64,000 nucleotides of DNA. Source: Thereva unica (lineage: Eukaryota > Arthropoda > Insecta > Diptera > Therevidae). This document shows, piece after piece, positions 14,027-28,200 of the stretch. The position numbers were made by a program, and so were the translations under genes. A model generated the notes under the pieces. The model was not told the DNA's origin. It did no database searches and was given only the letters and a program-made list of their open reading frames with translations. Position 1 is the stretch's first letter, and every line of letters begins with the position of its first letter. The stretch spans positions 10,347,959-10,411,958 of the forward strand of contig OX465286.1 of the NCBI GenBank assembly GCA_949987705.1. Reading direction: 5' to 3'.

Positions 14027-16460
14027 TCAAGTGCGCTGAACTCGGGGGAGCGAGCCCTTTCCAACGATACCCCATTCATTAAGATCCCAGCACTTTCGTG
14101 AAATCGACCAAAAATATCCCAAGGGGTACCCCTTTGAAAATTTTCCGGTTTTGGGAAAATTCTGGAGTGGCCCTTTTTTGGATGGGAAATTGTTAGGGAC
14201 CTCCCAGGGAGGCTGTGAATTCAATCCCACCCCGAGCTGACCAGTATTTCCCGAGATAATGGACATTCAGCAGCCCCGCTTGGGGAAATCACAAAAGAGG
14301 GGATATCTCCCGAACCCCTTGGAATTTCTGGACCAAATCAAGTGCGCTGAACTCGGGGGAGCGAGCCCTTTCCAACGATACCCCATTCATTAAGATCCCA
14401 GCACTTTCGTGAAATCGACCAAAAATATCCCAAGGGGTACCCCTTTGAAAATTTCCGGTTTTGGGAAAATTCTGGATTGGCCCTTTTTTGGATGGGAAAT
14501 TGTTAGGGACCTCCCAGGGAGGCTGTGAATTCAATCCCACCCCGGGCTGACCAGTATTTCCCGAGATAATGGGCATTCTGCAGCCCCGCTTGGGGAAATC
14601 ACAAAAGAGGGGATATCTCCCGAACCCCTTGGAATTTCTGGACCAAATCAAGTGCGCTGAACTCGGGGGAGCGAGCCCTTTCCAACGATACCCCATTCAT
14701 TAAGATCCCAGCACTTTCGTGAAATCGACCAAAAATATCCCAAGGGGTACCCCTTTGAAAATTTTCCGGTTTTGGGAAAATTCTGGAGTGGCCCTTTTTT
14801 GGATGGGAAATTGTTAGGGACCTCCCAGGGAGGCTGTGAATTCAATCCCACCCCGGGCTGACCAGTATTTCCCGAGATAATGGGCATTCTGCAGCCCCCC
14901 TTGGGGAAATCACAAAAGAGGGGATATCTCCCGAACCCCTTGGAATTTCTGGACCAAATCAAGTGCGCTGAACTCGGGGGAGTGAGCCCTTTCCAACGAT
15001 ACCCCATTCATTAAGATCCCAGCACTTTCGTGAAATCGACCAAAAATATCCCAAGGGGTACCCCTTTGAAAATTTTCCGGTTTTGGGAAAATTCTGGAGT
15101 GGCCCTTTTTTGGATGGGAAATTGTTAGGGACCTCCCAGGGAGGCTGTGAATTCAATCCCACCCCGGGCTGACCAGTATTTCCCGAGATAATGGGCATTC
15201 TGCAGCCCCCCTTGGGGAAATCACAAAACAGGGGATATCTCCCGAACCCCTTGGAATTTCTGGACCAAACCAAGTGCGCTGAACTCGGGGGAGCGAGCCC
15301 TTTCCAACGATACCCCATTCATTAAGATCCCAGCACTTTCGTGAAATCGACCAAAAATATCCCAAGGGGTACGTACCCCTTTGAAAATTTTCCGGTTTTG
15401 GGAAAATTCTGGAGTGGCCCTTTTTTGGATGGGAAATTGTTAGGGACCTCCCAGGGAGGCTGTGAATTCAATCCCACCCCGGGCTGACCAGTATTTCCCG
15501 AGATAATGGGCATTCTGCAGCCCCCTTGCGGAAATCACAAAAGAGGGGATATCTCCCGAACCCCTTGGGATTTCTGGACCAAATCAAGTGCGCTGAACTC
15601 GGGGGAGCGAGCCCTTTCCAACGATACCCCATTCATTTAAGATCCCAGCACTTTCGTGAAATCGACCAAAAATATCCCAAGGGGTACCCCTTTGAAAATT
15701 TTCCGGTTTTGGGAAAATTCTGGAGTGGCCCTTTTTTGGATGGGAAATTGTTAGGGACCTCCCAGGGAGGCTGTGAATTCAATCCCACCCCGAGCTGACC
15801 AGTATTTCCCGAGATAATGGGCATTCTGCAGCCCCGCTTGGGGAAATCACAAAAGAGGGGATATCTCCCGAAGCCCTTGGAATTTCTGGACCAAATCAAG
15901 TGCGCTGAACTCGGGGGAGCGAGCCCTTTCCAACGATACCCCATTCATTAAGATCCCAGCACTTTCGTGAAATCGACCAAAAATATCCCAAGGGGTACCC
16001 CTTTGAAAATTTTCCGGTTTTGGGAAAATTCTGGAGTGGCCCTTTTTTGGATGGGAAATTGTTAGGGACCTCCCAGGGAGGCTGTGAATTCAATCCCACC
16101 CCGAGCTGACCAGTATTTCCCGAGATAATGGACATTCAGCAGCCCCGCTTGGGGAAATCACAAAAGAGGGGATATCTCCCGAACCCCTTGGAATTTCTGG
16201 ACCAAATCAAGTGCGCTGAACTCGGGGGAGCGAGCCCTTTCCAACGATACCCCATTCATTAAGATCCCAGCACTTTCGTGAAATCGACCAAAAATATCCC
16301 AAGGGGTACCCCTTTGAAAATTTCCGGTTTTGGGAAAATTCTGGATTGGCCCTTTTTTGGATGGGAAATTGTTAGGGACCTCCCAGGGAGGCTGTGAATT
16401 CAATCCCACCCCGGGCTGACCAGTATTTCCCGAGATAATGGGCATTCTGCAGCCCCGCTT
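14027..16460 (-). repeat. Six-monomer (~1,869 bp) duplication
   Basis: The GGACATTCAGCAG unit at 14,261 is followed by an AAATTTCC + CTGGATTGGCC unit. The same pair recurs at 16,128 onward, offset 1,867-1,869 bp. A +GTAC unit lies downstream of the pair in the second copy (16,613), and 15,366 holds another. Part of 10,656-11,050 also recurs at 15,322-15,720 with offset 4,666 bp (15 monomers), including an extra T in CATTTAAG at 10,971 and 15,637. Confidence 0.75.
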
Positions 16461-19400
16461 GGGGAAATCACAAAAGAGGGGATATCTCCCGAACCCCTTG
16501 GAATTTCTGGACCAAATCAAGTGCGCTGAACTCGGGGGAGCGAGCCCTTTCCAACGATACCCCATTCATTAAGATCCCAGCACTTTCGTGAAATCGACCA
16601 AAAATATCCCAAGGGGTACGTACCCCTTTGAAAATTTTCCGGTTTTGGGAAAATTCTGGAGTGGCCCTTTTTTGGATGGGAAATTGTTAGGGACCTCCCA
16701 GGGAGGCTGTGAATTCAATCCCACCCCGGGCTGACCAGTATTTCCCGAGATAATGGGCATTCTGCAGCCCCCCTTGGGGAAATCACAAAACAGGGGATAT
16801 CTCCCGAACCCCTTGGAATTTCTGGACCAAACCAAGTGCGCTGAACTCGGGGGAGCGAGCCCTTTCCAACGATACCCCATTCATTAAGATCCCAGCACTT
16901 TCGTGAAATCGACCAAAAATATCCCAAGGGGTACCCCTTTGAAAATTTTCCGGTTTTGGGAAAATTCTGGAGTGGCCCTTTTTTGGATGGGAAATTGTTA
17001 GGGACCTCCCAGGGAGGCTGTGAATTCAATCCCACCCCGGGCTGACCAGTATTTCCCGAGATAATGGGCATTCTGCAGCCCCCCTTGGGGAAATCACAAA
17101 AGAGGGGATATCTCCCGAACCCCTTGGAATTTCTGGACCAAATCAAGTGCGCTGAACTCGGGGGAGCGAGCCCTTTCCAAAGATACCCCATTTATTAAGA
17201 TCCCAGCACTTTCGTGAAATCGACCAAAAATATCCCAATGGGTACCCCTTTGAAAATTTTCGGTTTTGGGAAAATTCTGGAGTGGCCCTTTTTTGGATGG
17301 GAAATTGTTAGGGACCTCCCAGGGAGGCTGTGAATTCAATCCCACCCCGGGCTGACCAGTATTTCCCGAGATAATGGGCATTCTGCAGCCCCGCTTGGGG
17401 AAATAACAAAAGAGGGGATATCTCCCGAACCCTTGGAATTTCTGGACCAAATCAAGTGCGCTGAACTCGGGGGAGCGAGCCCTTTCCAACGATACCCCAT
17501 TCATTAAGATCCCAGCACTTTCGTGAAATCGACCAAAAATATCCCAAGGGGTACCCCTTTGAAAATTTTCCGGTTTTGGGAAAATTCTGGAGTGGCCCTT
17601 TTTGGGATGGGAAATTGTTAGGGACCTCCCAGGGAGGCTGTGAATTCAATCCCACCCCGAGCTGACCAGTATTTCCCGAGATAATGGGCATTCTGCAGCC
17701 CCGCTTGGGGAAATCACAAAAGAGGGGATATCTCCCGAACCCCTTGGAATTTCTGGACCAAATCAAGTGCGCTGAACTCGGGGGAGCGAGCCCTTTCCAA
17801 CGATACCCCATTCATTAAGATCCCAGCACTTTCGTGAAATCGACCAAAAATATCCCAAGGGGTACCCCTTTGAAAATTTCCGGTTTTGGGAAAATTCTGG
17901 ATTGGCCCTTTTTTGGATGGGAAATTGTTAGGGACCTCCCAGGGAGGCTGTGAATTCAATCCCACCCCGGGCTGACCAGTATTTCCCGAGATAATGGGCA
18001 TTCTGCAGCCCCGCTTGGGGAAATCACAAAAGAGGGGATATCTCCCGAACCCCTTGGAATTTCTGGACCAAATCAAGTGCGCTGAGCTCGGGGGAGCGAG
18101 CCCTTTCCAACGATACCCCATTCATTAAGATCCCAGCACTTTCGTGAAATCGACCAAAAATATCCCAAGGGGTACCCCTTTGAAAATTTCCGGTTTTGGG
18201 AAAATTCTGGATTGGCCCTTTTTTGGATGGGAAATTGTTAGGGACCTCCCAGGGAGGCTGTGAATTCAATCCCACCCCGAGCTGACCAGTATTTCCCGAG
18301 ATAATGGGCATTCTGCAGCCCCGCTTGGGGAAATCACAAAAGAGGGGATATCTCCCGAACCCCTTGGAATTTCTGGACCAAATCAAGTGCGCTGAACTCG
18401 GGGGAGCGAGCCCTTTCCAACGATACCCCATTCATTAAGATCCCAGCACTTTCGTGAAATCGACCAAAAATATCCCAAGGGGTACCCCTTTGAAAATTTT
18501 CCGGTTTTGGGAAAATTCTGGAGTGGCCCTTTTTGGGATGGGAAATTGTTAGGGACCTCCCAGGGAGGCTGTGAATTCAATCCCACCCCGGGCTGACCAG
18601 TATTTCCCGAGATAATGGGCATTCTGCAGCCCCGCTTGGGGAAATCACAAAAGAGGGGATATCTCCCGAACCCCTTGGAATTTCTGGACCAAATCAAGTG
18701 CGCTGAACTCGGGGGAGCGAGCCCTTTCCAACGATACCCCATTCATTAAGATCCCAGCACTTTCGTGAAATCGACCAAAAATATCCCAAGGGGTACCCCT
18801 TTGAAAATTTTCCGGTTTTGGGAAAATTCTGGAGTGGCCCTTTTTGGGATGGGAAATTGTTAGGGACCTCCCAGGGAGGCTGTGAATTCAATCCCACCCC
18901 GAGCTGAGCAGTATTTCCCGAGATAATGGGCATTCTGCAGCCCCGCTTGGGGAAATCACAAAAGAGGGGATATCTCCCGAACCCCTTGGAATTTCTGGAC
19001 CAAATCAAGTGCGCTGAACTCGGGGGAGCGAGCCCTTTCCAACGATACCCCATTCATTAAGATCCCAGCACTTTCGTGAAATCGACCAAAAATATCCCAA
19101 GGGGTACCCCTTTGAAAATTTTCCGGTTTTGGGAAAATTCTGGATTGGCCCTTTTTTGGATGGGAAATTGTTAGGGACCTCCCAGGGAGGCTGTGAATTC
19201 AATCCCACCCCGAGCTGACCAGTATTTCCCGAGATAATGGGCATTCTGCAGCCCCGCTTGGGGAAATCACAAAAGAGGGGATATCTCCCGAACCCCTTGG
19301 AATTTCTGGACCAAATCAAGTGCGCTGAACTCGGGGGAGCGAGCCCTTTCCAACGATACCCCATTCATTAAGATCCCAGCACTTTCGTGAAATCGACCAA

Positions 19401-20757
19401 AAATATCCCAAGGGGTACCCCTTTGAAAATTTTCCGGTTTTGGGAAAATTCTGGAGTGGCCCTTTTTGGGATGGGAAATTGTTAGGGACCTCCCAGGGAG
19501 GCTGTGAATTCAATCCCACCCCGGGCTGACCAGTATTTCCCGAGATAATGGGCATTCTGCAGCCCCGCTTGGGGAAATCACAAAAGAGGGGATATCTCCC
19601 GAACCCCTTGGAATTTCTGGACCAAATCAAGTGCGCTGAACTCGGGGGAGCGAGCCCTTTCCAACGATACCCCATTCATTAAGATCCCAGCACTTTCGTG
19701 AAATCGCCCAAAAATATCCCAAGGGGTACCCCTTTGAAAATTTTCCGGTTTTGGGAAAATTCTGGAGTGGCCCTTTTTGGGATGGGAAATTGTTAGGGAC
19801 CTCCCAGGGAGGCTGTGAATTCAATCCCACCCCGAGCTGACCAGTATTTCCCGAGATAATGGGCATTCTGCAGCCCCGCTTGGGGAAATCACAAAAGAGG
19901 GGATATCTTCCGAACCCCTTGGAATTTCTGGACCAAATCAAGTGCGCTGAACTCGGGGGAGCGAGCCCTTTCCAACGATACCCCATTCATTAAGATCCCA
20001 GCACTTTCGTGAAATCGACCAAAAATATCCCAAGGGGTACCCCTTTGAAAATTTTCCGGTTTTGGGAAAATTCTGGAGTGGCCCTTTTTGGGATGGGAAA
20101 TTGTTAGGGACCTCCCAGGGAGGCTGTGAATTCAATCCCACCCCGAGCTGAGCAGTATTTCCCGAGATAATGGGCATTCTGCAGCCCCGCTTGGGGAAAT
20201 CACAAAAGAGGGGATATCTCCCGAACCCCTTGGAATTTCTGGACCAAATCAAGTGCGCTGAACTCGGGGGAGCGAGCCCTTTCCAACGATACCCCATTCA
20301 TTAAGATCCCAGCACTTTCGTGAAATCGACCAAAAATATCCCAAGGGGTACCCCTTTGAAAATTTTCCGGTTTTGGGAAAATTCTGGAGTGGCCCTTTTT
20401 TGGATGGGAAATTGTTAGGGACCTCCCAGGGAGGCTGTGAATTCAATCCCACCCCGAGCTGACCAGTATTTCCCGAGATAATGGACATTCAGCAGCCCCG
20501 CTTGGGGAAATCACAAAAGAGGGGATATCTCCCGAACCCCTTGGAATTTCTGGACCAAATCAAGTGCGCTGAACTCGGGGGAGCGAGCCCTTTCCAACGA
20601 TACCCCATTCATTAAGATCCCAGCACTTTCGTGAAATCGACCAAAAATATCGCAAGGGGTACGTACCCCTTTGAAAATTTTCCGGTTTTGGGAAAATTCT
20701 GGAGTGGCCCTTTTTTGGATGGGAAATTGTTAGGGACCTCCCAGGGAGGCTGTGAAT

Positions 20758-22789
20758 TCAATCCCACCCCGGGCTGACCAGTATTTCAAGAGATAATGGG
20801 CATTCTGCAGCCCCCCTTGGGGAAATCACAAAACAGGGGATATCTCCCGAACCCCTTGGAATTTCTGGACCAAACCAAGTGCGCTGAACTCGGGGGAGCG
20901 AGCCCTTTCCAACGATACCCCATTCATTAAGATCCCAGCACTTTCGTGAAATCGACCAAAAATATCCCAAGGGGTACCCCTTTGAAAATTTTCCGGTTTT
21001 GGGAAAATTCTGGAGTGGCCCTTTTTTGGATGGGAAATTGTTAGGGACCTCCCAGGGAGGCTGTGAATTCAATCCCACCCCGGGCTGACCAGTATTTCCC
21101 GAGATAATGGGCATTCTGCAGCCCCCCTTGGGGAAATCACAAAAGAGGGGATATCTCCCGAACCCCTTGGAATTTCTGGACCAAATCAAGTGCGCTGAAC
21201 TCGGGGGAGCGAGCCCTTTCCAACGATACCCCATTCATTAAGATCCCAGCACTTTCGTGAAATCGACCAAAAATATCCCAAGGGGTACCCCTTTGAAAAT
21301 TTTCCGGTTTTGGGAAAACTCTGGAGTGACCCTTTTTGGGATGGGAAATTGTTAGGGACCTCCCAGGGAGGCTGTGAATTCAATCCCACCCCGGGCTGAC
21401 CAGTATTTCCCGAGATAATGGGCATTCTGCAGCCCCGCTTGGGGAAATCACAAAAGAGGGGATATCTCCCGAACCCCTTGGAATTTCTGGACCAAACCAA
21501 GTGCGCTGAACTCGGGGGAGCGAGCCCTTTCCAACGATACCCCATTTATTAAGATCCCAGCACTTTCGTGAAATCGACCAAAAATATCCCAAGGGGTACC
21601 CCTTTGAAAATTTTCCGGTTTTGGGAAAATTCTGGAGTGGCCCTTTTTTGGATGGGAAATTGTTAGGGACCTCCCAGGGAGGCTGTGAATTCAATCCCAC
21701 CCCGGGCTGACCAGTATTTCCCGAGATAATGGGCATTCTGCAGCCCCCCTTGGGGAAATCACAAAAGAGGGGATATCTCCCGAACCCCTTGGAATTTCTG
21801 GACCAAATCAAGTGCGCTGAACTCGGGGGAGCGAGCCCTTTCCAACGATACCCCATTCATTAAGATCCCAGCACTTTCGTGAAATCGACCAAAAATATCC
21901 CAAGGGGTACCCCTTTGAAAATTTTCCGGTTTTGGGAAAACTCTGGAGTGACCCTTTTTGGGATGGGAAATTGTTAGGGACCTCCCAGGGAGGCTGTGAA
22001 TTCAATCCCACCCCGGGCTGACCAGTATTTCCCGAGATAATGGGCATTCTGCAGCCCCGCTTGGGGAAATCACAAAAGAGGGGATATCTCCCGAACCCCT
22101 TGGAATTTCTGGACCAAACCAAGTGCGCTGAACTCGGGGGAGCGAGCCCTTTCCAACGATACCCCATTTATTAAGATCCCAGCACTTTCGTGAAATCGAC
22201 CAAAAATATCCCAAGGGGTACCCCTTTGAAAATTTTCCGGTTTTGGGAAAATTCTGGAGTGGCCCTTTTTTGGATGGGAAATTGTTAGGGACCTCCCAGG
22301 GAGGCTGTGAATTCAATCCCACCCCGGGCTGACCAGTATTTCCCGAGATAATGGGCATTCTGCAGCCCCCCTTGGGGAAATCACAAAACAGGGGATATCT
22401 CCCGAACCCCTTGGAATTTCTGGACCAAACCAAGTGCGCTGAACTCGGGGGAGCGAGCCCTTTCCAACGATACCCCATTCATTAAGATCCCAGCACTTTC
22501 GTGAAATCGACCAAAAATATCCCAAGGGGTACCCCTTTGAAAATTTTCCGGTTTTGGGAAAACTCTGGAGTGACCCTTTTTGGGATGGGAAATTGTTAGG
22601 GACCTCCCAGGGAGGCTGTGAATTCAATCCCACCCCGGGCTGACCAGTATTTCCCGAGATAATGGGCATTCTGCAGCCCCGCTTGGGGAAATCACAAAAG
22701 AGGGGATATCTCCCGAACCCCTTGGAATTTCTGGACCAAATCAAGTGCGCTGAACTCGGGGGAGCGAGCCCTTTCCAACGATACCCCAT
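20758..22789 (-). repeat. Dimeric higher-order repeat, ~622 bp
   Basis: Two monomer types alternate. One carries the private ACTCTGGAGTGACCC form at about 21,317, 21,940 and 22,561, spaced 623 and 622 bp. The intervening monomers carry TTTTTTGGATGG and standard TTCTGGAGTGGCCC. ATTTATTAAG forms at about 21,545, 22,167 and 22,790 keep the same spacing. Confidence 0.85.
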
Positions 22790-23736
22790 TTATTAAGATC
22801 CCAGCACTTTCGTGAAATCGACCAAAAATATCCCAATGGGTACCCCTTTGAAAATTTTCGGTTTTGGGAAAATTCTGGAGTGGCCCTTTTTTGGATGGGA
22901 AATTGTTAGGGACCTCCCAGGGAGGCTGTAAATTCAATCCCACCCCGGGCTGACCAGTATTTCCCGAGATAATGGGCATTCTGCAGCCCCCTTGGGGAAA
23001 TCACAAAAGAGGGGATATCTCCCGAACTCCTTGGAATTTCTGGACCAAATCAAGTGCGCTGAACTCGGGGGAGCGAGCTCTTTCCAACGATACCCCATTC
23101 ATTAAGATCCCAGCACTTTCGTGAAATCGACCAAAAATATCCCTTGAAAATTTTCCGGTTTTGGGAAAATTCTGGAGTGGCCCTTTTTTGGATGGGAAAT
23201 TGTTAGGGACCTCCCAGGGAGGCTGTGAATTCAATCCCACCCCGGGCTGACCAGTATTTCCCGAGATAATGGGCATTCTGCAGCCCCCCTTGGGGAAATC
23301 ACCAAAGAGGGGATATCTCCCGAACCCCTTGGAATTTCTGGACCAAATCAAGTGCGCTGAACTCGGGGGAGCGAGCTCTTTCCAACGATACCCCATTCAT
23401 TAAGATCCCAGCACTTTCGTGAAATCGACCAAAAATATCCCTTTGAAAATTTTCCGGTTTTGGGAAAATTCTGGAGTGGCCCTTTTTTGGATGGGAAATT
23501 GTTAGGGACCTCCCAGGGAGGCTGTGAATTCAATCCCACCCCGGGCTGACCAGTATTTCCCGAGATAATGGGCATTCTGCAGCCCCGCTTGGGGAAATCA
23601 CAAAACAGGGGATATCTCCCGAACCCCTTGGGATTTCTGGACCAAATCAAGTGCGCTGAACTCGGGGGAGCGAGCCCTTTCCAACGATACCCCATTCATT
23701 AAGATCCCAGCACTTTCGTGAAATCGACCAAAAATA

Positions 23737-24956
23737 TCCCTTTGAAAATTTTCCGGTTTTGGGAAAATTCTGGAGTGGCCCTTTTTTGGATGGGAAATTG
23801 TTAGGGACCTCCCAGGGAGGCTGTGAATTCAATCCCACCCCGGGCTGACCAGTATTTCCCGAGATAATGGGCATTCTGCAGCCCCCCTTGGGGAAATCAC
23901 AAAACAGGGGATATCTCCCGAACCCCTTGGGATTTCTGGACCAAATCAAGTGCGCTGAACTCGGGGGAGCGAGCCCTTTCCAACGATACCCCATTCATTA
24001 AGATCCCAGCACTTTCGTGAAATCGACCAAAAATATCCCAAGGGGTACCCCTTTGAAAATTTTCCGGTTTTGGGAAAATTCTGGAGTGGCCATTTTTTGG
24101 ATGGGAAATTGTTAGGGACCTCCCAGCGAGGCTGTGAATTCAATCCCACCCCGGGCTGACCAGTATTTCCCGAGATAATGGGCATTCTGCAGCCCCGCTT
24201 GGGGAAATCACAAAAGAGGGGATATCTCCCGAACCCCTTGGAATTTCTGGACCAAATCAAGTGCGCTGAACTCGGGGGAGCGAGCTCTTTCCAACGATAC
24301 CCCATTCATTAAGATCCCAGCACTTTCGTGAAATCGACCAAAAATATCCCTTTGAAAATTTTCCGGTTTTGGGAAAATTCTGGAGTGGCCCTTTTTTGGA
24401 TGGGAAATTGTTAGGGACCTCCCAGGGAGGCTGTGAATTCAATCCCACCCCGGGCTGACCAGTATTTCCCGAGATAATGGGCATTCTGCAGCCCCCCTTG
24501 GGGAAATCACAAAACAGGGGATATCTCCCGAACCCCTTGGGATTTCTGGACCAAATCAAGTGCGCTGAACTCGGGGGAGCGAGCCCTTTCCAACGATACC
24601 CCATTCATTAAGATCCCAGCACTTTCGTGAAATCGACCAAAAATATCCCAAGGGGTACCCCTTTGAAAATTTTCCGGTTTTGGGAAAATTCTGGAGTGGC
24701 CATTTTTTGGATGGGAAATTGTTAGGGACCTCCCAGCGAGGCTGTGAATTCAATCCCACCCCGGGCTGACCAGTATTTCCCGAGATAATGGGCATTCTGC
24801 AGCCCCGCTTGGGGAAATCACAAAAGAGGGGATATCTCCCGAACCCCTTGGAATTTCTGGACCAAATCAAGTGCGCTGAACTCGGGGGAGCGAGCTCTTT
24901 CCAACGATACCCCATTCATTAAGATCTCAGCACTTTCGTGAAATCGACCAAAAATA
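23737..24956 (-). repeat. Dimeric higher-order repeat, 610 bp (311 + 299)
   Basis: Two tandem copies of a long plus short monomer pair. The long monomer has private GTGGCCATTTTTTGG (24,089 and 24,699) and CCCAGCGAGGC (24,125 and 24,735) forms. The short one lacks 12 bp over the KpnI palindrome. All private variants recur at exactly 610 bp. Confidence 0.87.
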
Positions 24957-25239
24957 TCCCTTTGAAAATTTTCCGGTTTTGGGAAAATTCTGGAGTGGCC
25001 CTTTTTGGGATGGGAAATTGTTAGGGACCTCCCAGGGAGGCTGTGAATTCAATCCCACCCCGAGCTGACCAGTATTTCCCGAGATAATGGGCATTCTGCA
25101 GCCCCGCTTGGGGAAATCACAAAAGAGGGGATATCTCCCGAACCCCTTGGAATTTCTGGACCAAATCAAGTGCGCTGAACTCGGGGGAGCGAGCCCTTTC
25201 CAACGATACCCCATTCATTAAGATCCCAGCACTTTCGTG

Positions 25240-25290
25240 AAATCGACCAAAAATATCCCTTTGAAAATTTTCCTCCCCGGGCTGACCAGT
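25240..25290 (-). repeat. Truncated monomer, ~84-bp internal deletion
   Basis: TTGAAAATTTTCC joins directly to TCCCCGGGCTGACC. The stretch from GGTTTTGGG through the EcoRI site and CAATCCCAC is missing. The same unit already lacks the 12-bp palindrome, so it is about 215 bp long. Short C-rich matches at the breakpoint suggest microhomology. Confidence 0.88.
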
Positions 25291-28200
25291 ATTTCCCGAG
25301 ATAATGGGCATTCTGCAGCCCCCTTGGGGAAATCACAAAACAGGGGATATCTCCCGAATCCCTTGGAATTTCTGGACCAAATCAAGTGCGCTGAACTCGG
25401 GGGAGCGAGCCCTTTCCAACGATACCCCATTCATTAAGATCCCAGCACTTTCGTGAAATCGACCAAAAATATCCCAAGGGGTACCCCTTTGAAAATTTTC
25501 CGGTTTTGGGAAAATTCTGGAGTGGCCCTTTTTGGGATGGGAAATTGTTAGGGACCTCCCAGGGAGGCTGTGAATTCAATCCCACCCCGGGCTGACCAGT
25601 ATTTCCCGAGATAATGGGCATTCTGCAGCCCCGCTTGGGGAAATCACAAAAGAGGGGATATCTCCCGAACCCCTTGGAATTTCTGGACCAAATCAAGTGC
25701 GCTGAACTCGGGGGAGCGAGCCGTTTCCAACGATACCCCATTCATTAAGATCCCAGCACTTTCGTGAAATCGACCAAAAATATCCCAAGGGGTACCCCTT
25801 TGAAAATTTTCCGGTTTTGGGAAAATTCTGGAGTGGCCCTTTTTTGGATGGGAAATTGTTAGGGACCTCCCAGGGAGGCTGTGAATTCAATCCCACCCCG
25901 GGCTGACCAGTATTTCCCGAGATAATGGGCATTCTGCAGCCCCGCTTGGGGAAATCACAAAAGAGGGGATATCTCCCGAACCCCTTGGAATTTCTGGACC
26001 AAATCAAGTGCGCTGAACTCGGGGGAGCGAGCCGTTTCCAACGATACCCCATTCATTAAGATCCCAGCACTTTCGTGAAATCGACCAAAAATATCCCAAG
26101 GGGTACCCCTTTGAAAATTTTCCGGTTTTGGGAAAATTCTGGAGTGGCCCTTTTTGGGATGGGAAATTGTTAGGGACCTCCCAGGGAGGCTGTGAATTCA
26201 ATCCCACCCCGGGCTGACCAGTATTTCCCGAGATAATGGGCATTCTGCAGCCCCGCTTGGGGAAATCACAAAAGAGGGGATATCTCCCGAACCCCTTGGA
26301 ATTTCTGGACCAAATCAAGTGCGCTGAATTCGGGGGAGCGAGCCCTTTCCAACGATACCCCATTCATTAAGATCCCAGCACTTTCGTGAAATCGACCAAA
26401 AATATCCCAAGGGGTACGTACCCCTTTGAAAATTTTCCGGTTTTGGGAAAATTCTGGAGTGGCCCTTTTTGGGATGGGAAATTGTTAGGGACCTCCCAGG
26501 GAGGCTGTGAATTCAATCCCACCCCGGGCTGACCAGTATTTCCCGAGATAATGGGCATTCTGCAGCCCCCCTTGGGGAAATCACAAAAGAGGGGATATCT
26601 CCCGAACCCCTTGGAATTTCTGGACCAAATCAAGTGCGCTGAACTCGGGGGAGCGAGCCCTTTCCAACGATACCCCATTCATTAAGATCCCAGCACTTTC
26701 GTGAAATCGACCAAAAATATCCCAAGGGGTACCCCTTTGAAAATTTTCCGGTTTTGGGAAAATTCTGGAGTGGCCCTTTTTTGGATGGGAAATTGTTAGG
26801 GACCTCCCAGGGAGGCTGTGAATTCAATCCCACCCCGGGCCGACCAGTATTTCCCGAGATAATGGGTATTCTGCAGCCCCCCTTGGGGGAATCACAAAAG
26901 AGGGGATATCTCCCGAATCCCTTGGAATTTCTGGACCAAATCAAGTGCGCTGAACTCGGGGGAGCGAGCCCTTTCCAACGATACCCCATTCATTAAGATC
27001 CCAGCACTTTCGTGAAATCGACCAAAAATATCCCAAGGGGTACCCCTTTGAAAATTTTCCGGTTTTGGGAAAATTCTGGAGTGGCCCTTTTTTGGATGGG
27101 AAATTGTTAGGGACCTCCCAGGGAGGCTTTGAATTCAATCCCACCCCGGGCTGACCAGTATTTCCCGAGATAATGGGCATTCTGCAGCCCCCCTTGGGGA
27201 AATCACAAAAGAGGGGATATCTCCCGAATCCCTTGGAATTTCTGGACCAAATCAAGTGCGCTGAACTCGGGAGAGCGAGCCCTTTCCAACGATACCCCAT
27301 TCATTAAGATCCCAGCACTTTCGTGAAATCGACCAAAAATATCCCAAGGGGTACCCCTTTGAAAATTTTCCGGTTTTGGGAAAATTCTGGAGTGGCCCTT
27401 TTTTGGATAGGAAATTGTTAGGGACCTCCCAGGGAGGCTGTGAATTCAATCCCACCCCGGGCTGACCAGTATTCCCCGAGATAATGGGCATTCTGCAGCC
27501 CCCCTTTGGGAAATCACAAAACAGGGGATATCTCCCGAACCCCTTGAATTTCTGGACCAAACCAAGTGCGCTGAACTCGGGGGAGCGAGCCCTTTCCAAC
27601 GATACCCCATTCATTAAGATCCCAGCACTTTCGTGAAATCGACCAAAAATATCCCAAGGGGTACCCCTTTGAAAATTTTCCGGTTTTGGGAAAATTCTGG
27701 AGTGGCCTTTTTTTGGATGTGAAATTGTTAGGGACCTCCCAGGGAGGCTGTGAATTCAATCCCACCCCGGGCTGACCAGTATTTCCCGAGATAATGGGCA
27801 TTCTGCAACCCCCCTTGGGGAAATCACAAAAGAGGGGATATCTCCCGAATCCCTTGGAATTTCTGGACCAAATCAAGTGCGCTGAACTCGGGGGAGCGAG
27901 CCCTTTCCAACGATACCCCATTCATTAAGATCCCAGCACTTTCGTGAAATCGACCAAAAATATCCCAAGGGGTACCCCTTTGAAAATTTTCCGGTTTTGG
28001 GAAAATTCTGGAGTGGCCCTTTTTGGGATGGGAAATTGTTAGGGACCTCCCAGGGAGGCTGTGAATTCAATCCCACCCCGGGCTGACCAGTATTTCCCGA
28101 GATAATGGGCATTCTGCAGCCCCGCTTGGGGAAATCACAAAAGAGGGGATATCTCCCGAACCCCTTGGAATTTCTGGACCAAATCAAGTGCGCTGAACTC

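Larger units (their letters stand above)
23100..25300 (-). repeat. Cluster of 299-bp short monomers (12-bp palindrome deletion)
   Basis: At about 23,140, 23,440, 23,740, 24,350, 24,960 and 25,258 the monomer reads ATATCCC directly into TTTGAAAA or TTGAAAA. The 12-bp AAGGGGTACCCC (13 bp in the first case) is missing. The deletion ends at CCC on both sides, so a slippage or microhomology event is plausible. I saw no such unit elsewhere in the window. Confidence 0.88.
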
